A stretch of DNA of 11,714 nt from Bacillota bacterium (GTDB lineage Bacteria > Bacillota > Bacilli > Lactobacillales > Aerococcaceae), in contig JAEZWY010000182.1 of the NCBI GenBank assembly GCA_023442905.1, positions 1-11,714 of the forward strand, given 5' to 3'. Each line of letters opens with the position of its first letter. Position 1 is the first letter of the stretch. The notes below the pieces were generated by a model that worked only from the letters and a program-made list of their open reading frames with translations, did no database searches and was not told the DNA's origin. The translations under genes were made by a program, and so were the position numbers. Below are positions 6,129 to 11,714 of the stretch, one piece after another.

Positions 6129-7118
6129 TTGCGGGCGAAGTTACAAGATGTAGCAGCTTTAGCAGGCGTTTCAGTGACAACTGTTAGTCGGGTAATCAAT
6201 CAAAAAGGGTACCTATCTCAAAAAACAATTGAAAAAGTACACGCAGCTATGAAGGAATTGAATTATTATCCTAATTCCTTAGCACGGAGCTTACAAGGTA
6301 AATCTACTAAACTAGTGGGACTGATATTTCCAAATATTGATACCATATTCTACGCAGAATTAGTCAACAATCTTGAGCAAATTCTTTTTGCAAAAGGGTA
6401 TAAAACAATTATTTGTAATAGTGAACGAGATGCGACTAAGGAAGCTGATTACTTGAATATGCTCCAATCTAATCAGGTGGAGGGCGTAATTGCCGGTGCG
6501 CACAATTTAAATTATGCAGATTACGAGCGGGTTACTGCACCTGTGATATCTTTCGACCGTTATATTGGTGAAAATATCCCAATCGTATCATCAGATAATT
6601 ACCAAGGGGGGAGATTGGCTACGGAGACATTACTGAAGAGTCACTCAGCTAAACCCTGGATGATAACTGGTGCTAACGACCCAAATTCCCCAACGTATTT
6701 GCGCTATCAAGCTTTTATGGATGTAACAAAAGAACGTGGCTTAGAGGGGCATGTAACGAAAATTCCCAAAGACTTTTCACAAATTAGAAAGCAATTGAAG
6801 ATTAAGGCGTTATTGACGGAAGAAAGACCGGATGCTATCTTTTGTTCTGATGATTTAACAGCGTTGTTAGTGATGAATACAGCAGAGGAATTGGGACTAT
6901 CAATTCCTGATGATTTAAGAATTGTAGGTTATGATGGTACGAATTTTATTCAGACTTACGTGCCGCAATTAACGACGATTGCACAACCAATTAGGGACTT
7001 AGCTGAACTATTGGTGGATGTTTTATTGCAACAAATTGATCACTCGCTTGAAGTTAAAAAAAATGCAGATAATCGCTATATTCTACCGATTAAATTGATT
7101 CCTGGCCAAACAGTATAA
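6129..7118 (+). CDS. scrR: Sucrose operon repressor, LacI family
   Basis: Transcription factor expected to bind the scrA/scrB control region and release DNA in the presence of a sucrose-derived inducer. The product has 329 residues. The N-terminal helix-turn-helix LQDVAALAGVSVTTVSRVIN (5-24) and the hinge helix YYPNSLARSLQG (47-58) are textbook LacI. From about residue 63 (VGLIFPNIDTIFYAEL) it has the periplasmic-binding-protein-like effector and dimerisation core. The start is TTG at 6129, with a G-rich ribosome binding site AGGGGGAAG about 6 nt upstream and no better ATG nearby. It begins 18 nt after scrB, so it is co-transcribed and should be autoregulated. The name rests on family plus context; the exact inducer cannot be read from sequence. 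Confidence 0.9.
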   Translation: MRAKLQDVAALAGVSVTTVSRVINQKGYLSQKTIEKVHAAMKELNYYPNSLARSLQGKSTKLVGLIFPNIDTIFYAELVNNLEQILFAKGYKTIICNSERDATKEADYLNMLQSNQVEGVIAGAHNLNYADYERVTAPVISFDRYIGENIPIVSSDNYQGGRLATETLLKSHSAKPWMITGANDPNSPTYLRYQAFMDVTKERGLEGHVTKIPKDFSQIRKQLKIKALLTEERPDAIFCSDDLTALLVMNTAEELGLSIPDDLRIVGYDGTNFIQTYVPQLTTIAQPIRDLAELLVDVLLQQIDHSLEVKKNADNRYILPIKLIPGQTV

Positions 7119-7151
7119 TAGCAGCATCTAGTGATATAGAAGGTGAAGAAA

Positions 7152-8105
7152 TTGGAAGAAATTCTATTTAAAGCTATGGGGACGAGAATTAGTTTAACCA
7201 TCGCCCACGAACAAGCACATGAAATATTAGCTGAAGCTAAACGACGACTTTTAGATTATGAAAAACGTTTTTCTGCTAATGATGCAGATAGCCTTTTGAT
7301 GCAGGTGAATGCTAAGGCGGGCATCAGCCCTGTTGAAGTGGATGATGATATTTTCAAACTGATAGCCATTGGGAAAAGATACTCTTTACAAGAAAATGCT
7401 TGCCTAAATATTGCGATTGGGCCTCTAGTGAAGCTATGGAAGATTGGTTTCAAAGGGGCAAATCTACCTGATGAAAACATGATTCAAAATCGGTTGGTGC
7501 TAACTGATTCTCGAAATATTATCCTAGATGAACAGGCTAAAACAGTATATTTGCTAAAAAAAGGGATGGAAATTGATTTAGGTGCATTAGCCAAAGGTTA
7601 TTTTGCAGATTTAATAAAAGAATTTTTCCTGAGTAAAGGTGTTCAATCCGGCATGATTAATCTGGGTGGAAATGTCTTATTAGTAGGTGACCATCCAGAA
7701 AATCCCGGTGGTTTTTGGCGTGTAGGTGTTCAAGATCCTAAGCAACACCGTAACCATTTAAGCGGTATTATACAATTCCAAGATGGATCAGTTGTGACAT
7801 CTGGTATTTATGAACGACAATTTGAGTATGAAGGTAAAAGTTACCACCATATTTTTGATCCACAAACAGGCTATCCAGTGGAAAGTGATATTGCAGGCTT
7901 AACAATCGTTTCAAAATCATCACTGGTAGGGGAAATTTATACTTCTTTATACTTTAATCTATCTAGTAATGATCTATTAAATCAATTATCTAGTGTTGTT
8001 GGAATCGAAGCGGTAGTCATAAGAAAAGATGGACAAGTCTTGTTAACGGAAGGAATGAAGCCATTCTATGCACCTGTTACGCAAGTAGCTAGTCCGTATA
8101 ATTAA
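7152..8105 (+). CDS. apbE: FAD:protein FMN transferase (ApbE family), no export signal
   Basis: Enzyme that transfers FMN from FAD onto a Ser/Thr of a target protein. The family motifs are present: MGT near the N-terminus, DLGALAKGYFAD (142-153), GMINLGGN, SGIYER (217-222) and HHIFDPQTGYP (232-242). The late metal-site motif, usually 'AD.LST', reads GEIYTS, with Glu and Ser replacing Asp and Thr. These changes are conservative, and this may be a subfamily form. I chose the TTG at 7152 (317 residues) because AGAAGGTG ends 6 nt before it; a GTG at 7143 would sit inside that ribosome binding site. No lipobox or signal peptide is visible, so the protein is probably cytosolic. It starts 33 nt after scrR and ends at a terminator, so it is likely the last gene of the scr unit. 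Its substrate protein is not in the window. Confidence 0.88.
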   Translation: MEEILFKAMGTRISLTIAHEQAHEILAEAKRRLLDYEKRFSANDADSLLMQVNAKAGISPVEVDDDIFKLIAIGKRYSLQENACLNIAIGPLVKLWKIGFKGANLPDENMIQNRLVLTDSRNIILDEQAKTVYLLKKGMEIDLGALAKGYFADLIKEFFLSKGVQSGMINLGGNVLLVGDHPENPGGFWRVGVQDPKQHRNHLSGIIQFQDGSVVTSGIYERQFEYEGKSYHHIFDPQTGYPVESDIAGLTIVSKSSLVGEIYTSLYFNLSSNDLLNQLSSVVGIEAVVIRKDGQVLLTEGMKPFYAPVTQVASPYN

Positions 8106-8117
8106 ATAATGATTTAA

Positions 8118-8147
8118 GGGAAGCTGGAAAGAAGGCTTCTCTTTTTG
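8118..8147 (+). terminator. Rho-independent terminator after apbE
   Basis: GGGAAGC (8118-8124) pairs with GCTTCTC (8135-8141), with one G-U pair and a 10-nt loop, followed by TTTTT (8142-8146). It closes the scrB-scrR-apbE unit, 12 nt after the apbE stop codon. Confidence 0.75.
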
Positions 8148-8234
8148 TTAATAAATATCTGCGTAAGTTTCGATAAACTCTTTTACTAAGGAGAAGATTT
8201 GTGACCTTGGTTGGAGATTTTATCTAGTCAATTA

Positions 8235-8243
8235 TGCTAAAAT
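8235..8243 (+). promoter_or_regulatory. Extended -10 promoter of the TPR-dapB-cca unit
   Basis: TGCTAAAAT has a TG motif one base before a TAAAAT -10 (8238-8243). The -35 is weak: TTGGAG at 8211-8216 is 21 nt away, and AGATTT lies at the 17-nt distance. The start would be near 8250, leaving a short leader of about 20 nt with the AGGGGG ribosome binding site at 8255-8260. Confidence 0.5.
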
Positions 8244-8269
8244 AGGCTAGGTATAGGGGGTTGGATCTT

Positions 8270-9565
8270 TTGGACCAATTAGTGAATGAATTTATAACAT
8301 ATATACAACAAAATGAAATTGAAAAAGCCAATAAGGTTTTTGAAAAAATGTTAGACCAGTTAGCAAATGAAGATGCTCAAGTATTAGCACAAACGGGGTA
8401 TAGCTTGGCACAATTAGGTTTTGTCGATTATGCCAATGAGATTTATACGGTGGGAGAAAATCGATTCCCTGAAGAAGATTCTTGGATATTATTAAAAGGA
8501 GAACTAGCCTTAGATAATGGTCAAGTAGAAGAATCAATTGATGAATTACTTAAAATTGCACCTGAAAGTCCGCTATACGTGGATGCCTTGTTGTTACAGG
8601 CGGATGCTTATCAAATGTATAACTTACCAGAAGTGGCTTTGGTGAAATTGAGTGAGGCAAGAGAATTAGCGCCAAACCAACCAGTGATTTTGTACGGGAT
8701 TGCGGAATTAAGATTTCAACAAGGAGAATTCCAACAGGCTCTGCCACTATATGAAAGATTATTGCAGTCTGAAGAGACACCGGAATCTTTATTTGAGACG
8801 ATAGAAGCACATTTCGCTTACGCGAAAGCCGCAACTGGTGATTTTGAAGAAGCCATTGAATTAATTGAAGCAACGCCAGAAAATGATCGAACGGATGAAC
8901 AGCAAGAACAATTAGCCTTCTATTATGCAGAAACAGAAAATTTTGAGAAAGCTAATACAATCCTAGAAGCCTTATATGAAGATGATAAATTATCGGATGG
9001 CTTATTAGTCGTTTTTGCCCAAGTAAAGAATGCCTTCCATGATCATGATGGTGCTTTAGAATTAATTGATAAGGCGATTCAAATTAATCCTTATGAAGCA
9101 AGATTATATTTCCTAAAAGCAGAATTTGCACAACAAATTGGCAATCGAGAAACAGCTCGTGAGGCCCTAGAATTAGCATTGGATATCGATCCGGACTATG
9201 GCCAGGCATTGGTCTTACTACTGCAATTATTAATCGACGATGAAGATTATGGTACCGCTCGTGCGTTAATTCAGGATATGGATGAAAAAGGTATTGAGTT
9301 TGACCGTTATGTTTGGATGAAAGCTAAGGTATTCCAAGAACTTGAAGAATTTGATTTTGCGAGTCAATCTTACACAGATGCTTACGCACAATTAAAGGAA
9401 GATCACTCATTTTTACAAGATTACTTTGTTTTCTTAAGAGAAGCTGGAGACTGGCGACAAATTCAAGCTGTTTTTAAAGCACAAGCTGACTTGGCCCAAA
9501 GACCAGAGTTTCAAGATGTGTATGAAAGTTTACAAGATTGGTTAGCTGAAAACGAAGAGTATTAG
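8270..9565 (+). CDS. Tetratricopeptide-repeat protein, YpiA-like
   Basis: Acidic, all-helical protein of 431 residues made almost wholly of TPR-like helix pairs. Recognisable repeats include 'AYQMYNLPEVALVKLSEARELAPNQP', its successor with FQQGEFQQALPLYERLL, and the later DGALELIDKAIQINP and TAREALELALDIDPDY, each with the small/large residue pattern and closing Pro. There is no signal peptide, membrane segment or catalytic motif, so it is a cytosolic scaffold or adaptor of unknown partner. Firmicutes carry a similar TPR gene (ypiA in Bacillus subtilis), and in lactic acid bacteria it commonly sits near hup or dapB. I chose TTG at 8270, 9 nt after AGGGGG; the in-frame TTG at 8261 directly abuts that site. 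It is followed 39 nt later by dapB, so they are probably co-transcribed. Function is unknown. Confidence 0.85.
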   Translation: MDQLVNEFITYIQQNEIEKANKVFEKMLDQLANEDAQVLAQTGYSLAQLGFVDYANEIYTVGENRFPEEDSWILLKGELALDNGQVEESIDELLKIAPESPLYVDALLLQADAYQMYNLPEVALVKLSEARELAPNQPVILYGIAELRFQQGEFQQALPLYERLLQSEETPESLFETIEAHFAYAKAATGDFEEAIELIEATPENDRTDEQQEQLAFYYAETENFEKANTILEALYEDDKLSDGLLVVFAQVKNAFHDHDGALELIDKAIQINPYEARLYFLKAEFAQQIGNRETAREALELALDIDPDYGQALVLLLQLLIDDEDYGTARALIQDMDEKGIEFDRYVWMKAKVFQELEEFDFASQSYTDAYAQLKEDHSFLQDYFVFLREAGDWRQIQAVFKAQADLAQRPEFQDVYESLQDWLAENEEY

Positions 9566-9604
9566 ATAAAAGATTGCACTAATAGAATTTTAGGAGGCAG
9601 GACT

Positions 9605-10393
9605 ATGCGCGTATTAGTAACAGGATTTTTAGGTAGAATGGGTTCAACTGCAGCCAATATGGTTTTGAACCATGAAGACTTTGAATTAGTAGCTTTAGCT
9701 AATAATGATTTAGATAAACATGCAGAACGAGTAGCTGAATGGCAAGATAAAGCGCCAGTTTTTGAAAGTATTCAAGAAGCGATTGACCAAGTAGCAATTG
9801 ATGTAGCGATTGACTTCACTATTCCAGCTGCAGCTTATGAGAATACTAAATACTATATTGAACATAATATTCATCCAGTCGTTGGTACAACAGGTTTCAC
9901 TGATGCAGAGATTGAAGAGTTGACCGATTTATCTAAAGGGAAACAGTTAGGTGGTTTGATTGCACCTAATTTTGCTATCGGTTCAGTATTGATGCAGGTG
10001 TTCTCTGCTAAAGCAGCCAAATACTTACCAGATGTAGAAATTACAGAAATCCATCATAACCAAAAGTTAGATGCACCAAGTGGTACAGCAGAAAAAACAG
10101 CTAAATTAATTTATGAAGCTCGTGGGGACCACGTAGCTGGCCACCCTGAGGAAACTGAGTCAATGCCTGGAGCACGTGGGGCTGATTATCATGGTATTCG
10201 TATCCACTCATTACGTTTACCAGGCTATAATTCACATCAAATTGTACAATTCGGTGGAGTTGGAGAAGCTTTAACGATTCGTCAAGACTCTTTCGATCGT
10301 AACTCATACATGCCCGGCGTAGCATTGGCAGTTGAGAAAGTGAGCCAATTGGACGGCTTAATCTATGGTTTGGAGCATTTACTAGATGACTAA
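9605..10393 (+). CDS. dapB: 4-hydroxy-tetrahydrodipicolinate reductase
   Basis: NAD(P)H-dependent cytosolic reductase of the diaminopimelate/lysine pathway, acting on the product of DapA. The product is 262 residues, typical for the family. The Rossmann nucleotide-binding loop is GFLGRMG (7-13), and GTTG (94-97) is the second cofactor motif. The catalytic segment IHHNQKLDAPSGTA (149-162) has His150, His151 and Lys154 aligned with the catalytic His and Lys of the Escherichia coli enzyme. ATG at 9605 is preceded by AGGAGG with 7-nt spacing. No other lysine-pathway gene is present here. An isolated dapB beside cca is the usual Firmicute arrangement, although mgsA, often found between them, is missing. 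Its last 8 bases overlap cca, indicating translational coupling. Confidence 0.96.
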   Translation: MRVLVTGFLGRMGSTAANMVLNHEDFELVALANNDLDKHAERVAEWQDKAPVFESIQEAIDQVAIDVAIDFTIPAAAYENTKYYIEHNIHPVVGTTGFTDAEIEELTDLSKGKQLGGLIAPNFAIGSVLMQVFSAKAAKYLPDVEITEIHHNQKLDAPSGTAEKTAKLIYEARGDHVAGHPEETESMPGARGADYHGIRIHSLRLPGYNSHQIVQFGGVGEALTIRQDSFDRNSYMPGVALAVEKVSQLDGLIYGLEHLLDD

Positions 10394-11654
10394 TAGTCAA
10401 GAATTTATCAAAGCTGCACCTATTATCTATACCCTAAACGAGGCTGGCTACGAGGCCTATTTTGTGGGTGGTGCCGTACGTGATTTACTTTTAGACTTAC
10501 CAATTCATGATGTTGATATCGCAACCTCTGCTTATCCAGCAGAGGTTCAATCCTTATTTCCCCGTCATTTCGATGTGGGTTTAGACCATGGAACAATTAT
10601 GGTGTGGTTTGAAGGGGACACCTATGAGATTACGACCTTTAGAACTGAATCGACTTATCAAGATTATCGTCGACCAGACAAGGTTACTTTCGTACAAAAC
10701 CTTGAAGAAGATCTGTTACGACGAGATTTCACTATAAATGCCCTAGCGATGACACCTGACCACCAAATCGTGGATTATTTTGATGGGCAAAAAGATTTAG
10801 CTAATCAAGTGATCCGAGCAGTGGGCAGTCCACATGATCGATTTAACGAGGATGGCTTGCGCATGATGCGTGGAATTCGCTTTGCAAGCCAGTTAGATTT
10901 TGCAATAGAATCAGAAACCTTTGCGGCTATAAAAGATAATGCTAATATCTTAATACATATTGCAGTTGAGCGAATTACAGTCGAAATGAATAAACTTTGG
11001 ATTGGTGTTAATTGGCACAAAGGTCTGGAATACTTTTTAACAACTGACTTAATACAATATGTGCCTATATTGGCTGATTATAAAGATGTGTTTTCTAATT
11101 TACTAGATCAGACTAGTAACCAGGTTCAATTGCCAGATGAAAACTTCGCATGGGCACTATTCTTTTGGCGTGTCCATGAATTATCAGACCATAAAGACAT
11201 AACAATTGTACAACAGCAAGTTCGCCAATTCGTCAAAGCTTGGAAAATGTCCAACCAGTCACAAAAAGAGATATTGGCATACTTAGAAATATTAGTTTAC
11301 CGAACTGATCATACGGAGTGGACGCTAGTTGATATATATGGCCGAAATCAAGATCAAATTGAGCTGGTAGAAACTTTCATCGCTGCACAGCAAGCAAATG
11401 AGCAGGCTTTATTTCAAACGATCTTTAAAGCAACCAATATCCAAGGCATTCGCGAACTATTTAAAGCATTACCGATTAGTTCCTTACGCGACCTAGCGAT
11501 TAATGGGCAAGATATCATCAGAGAAATTAATCCTAAAAATAAACGGGAGATTGGGCAAATGCTAAAATACTTAGAGCAAGCTGTAGTCCAACAAGAAGTG
11601 ATCAATGATCAACGTGCTTTATTGGCATATTTAAAGGATAATAATCAAATTTAA
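10386..11654 (+). CDS. cca: CCA tRNA nucleotidyltransferase (class II)
   Basis: Adds or repairs the 3'-terminal CCA of tRNAs without a nucleic acid template. The product is 422 residues, slightly longer than the roughly 400 of Bacillus-type enzymes. Nucleotidyltransferase motifs run in order: GGAVRD (28-33), the metal-binding DVD (42-44), the RRDFTINA motif (112-119) and the nucleotide-selecting motif RFNEDGLRMMRG (152-163) with the EDxxR core. The helical neck, body and tail follow; no HD phosphohydrolase domain is visible, as usual in Gram-positives. The ATG at 10386 lies inside the end of dapB (8-base overlap), and no separate strong ribosome binding site is needed if translation is coupled. 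A poly(A) polymerase is a related alternative, but this motif set in a Firmicute points to CCA addition. Confidence 0.95.
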   Translation: MTNSQEFIKAAPIIYTLNEAGYEAYFVGGAVRDLLLDLPIHDVDIATSAYPAEVQSLFPRHFDVGLDHGTIMVWFEGDTYEITTFRTESTYQDYRRPDKVTFVQNLEEDLLRRDFTINALAMTPDHQIVDYFDGQKDLANQVIRAVGSPHDRFNEDGLRMMRGIRFASQLDFAIESETFAAIKDNANILIHIAVERITVEMNKLWIGVNWHKGLEYFLTTDLIQYVPILADYKDVFSNLLDQTSNQVQLPDENFAWALFFWRVHELSDHKDITIVQQQVRQFVKAWKMSNQSQKEILAYLEILVYRTDHTEWTLVDIYGRNQDQIELVETFIAAQQANEQALFQTIFKATNIQGIRELFKALPISSLRDLAINGQDIIREINPKNKREIGQMLKYLEQAVVQQEVINDQRALLAYLKDNNQI

Positions 11655-11673
11655 TTGTAGGAAGGTGTTAGAA

Positions 11674-11714
11674 GTGACAACCACTTATGCAGTTCTGGAC
11701 TTAGAAACAACAGG
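11674..11714 (+). CDS. dinG: Start of a DEDD-exonuclease gene, probably dinG (cut by window edge)
   Basis: Only 13 complete codons are present, giving MTTTYAVLDLETT and then the first bases of Gly. The DxET pattern is the ExoI motif of DnaQ-like 3'-5' exonucleases. The GTG at 11674 has AGGAAGGTG 6 nt upstream, and the gap from cca is 19 nt, so it belongs to the dapB-cca operon. Firmicute DinG proteins begin with exactly such an exonuclease domain before a helicase domain, and dinG commonly follows cca. A stand-alone exonuclease or a PolC-type epsilon-like protein cannot be excluded from so little sequence. Confidence 0.65.
   Translation, partial: MTTTYAVLDLETT

Noticed and set aside
8292..8873. 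Minus-strand open frames opposite the TPR gene
   Set aside because: They are shadows of the acidic TPR coding sequence, with no ribosome binding sites and no recognisable product.
10101..11605. Minus-strand open frames opposite dapB and cca
   Set aside because: They overlap well-supported conserved genes and have no initiation signals of their own.

Overview
The window comes from a low-GC Gram-positive (Firmicute) chromosome, most likely of the order Lactobacillales. The evidence is the AT-rich coding sequence, strong AGGAGG-type ribosome binding sites, several TTG/GTG starts, and a backbone gene order (rpsA, der, hup, a YpiA-like TPR gene, dapB, cca, a DinG-like gene) typical of that group. 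A family such as Aerococcaceae or Carnobacteriaceae is only a guess; nothing here fixes the genus.

Layout. Positions 1-305 hold the 3' end of rpsA (ribosomal protein S1), followed by a hairpin terminator. Next are der (double GTPase of ribosome assembly, 403-1713) and hup (HU nucleoid protein, 1877-2152). hup has its own extended -10 promoter, a structured leader of about 87 nt and a strong terminator. From 2347 to 8147 lies a sucrose-utilisation cassette: scrA (sucrose PTS permease IIBCA, minus strand), a divergent control region, then scrB (sucrose-6-phosphate hydrolase), scrR (LacI-family repressor) and apbE (FAD:protein FMN transferase) on the plus strand. The backbone resumes with a TPR-repeat gene (8270-9565), dapB (9605-10393), cca (10386-11654, overlapping dapB by 8 bases) and the first codons of a DEDD-exonuclease gene, probably dinG, cut by the window edge.

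How it works together. ScrA imports sucrose as sucrose-6-phosphate. ScrB splits this to glucose-6-phosphate and fructose. ScrR, encoded in the scrB transcript, is expected to repress both arms and itself. The 256-bp region between scrA and scrB is the most informative non-coding DNA here. It contains a perfect 16-bp LacI-type palindrome carrying the scrA -35 box, a perfect match to the catabolite-responsive element (cre) consensus overlapping a scrB -35 box, and a second cre-like site just downstream of the scrA start. An exact 13-bp copy of the core of the cre site lies inside scrB. The fructokinase usually needed downstream is not in the window.

I see no CRISPR array, tRNA, rRNA, insertion sequence, prophage or defence system. 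Apart from the scr control region, the structured hup leader and the unexpected apbE, this is an ordinary housekeeping-plus-sugar region. I do not find convincing evidence of a new biological system.
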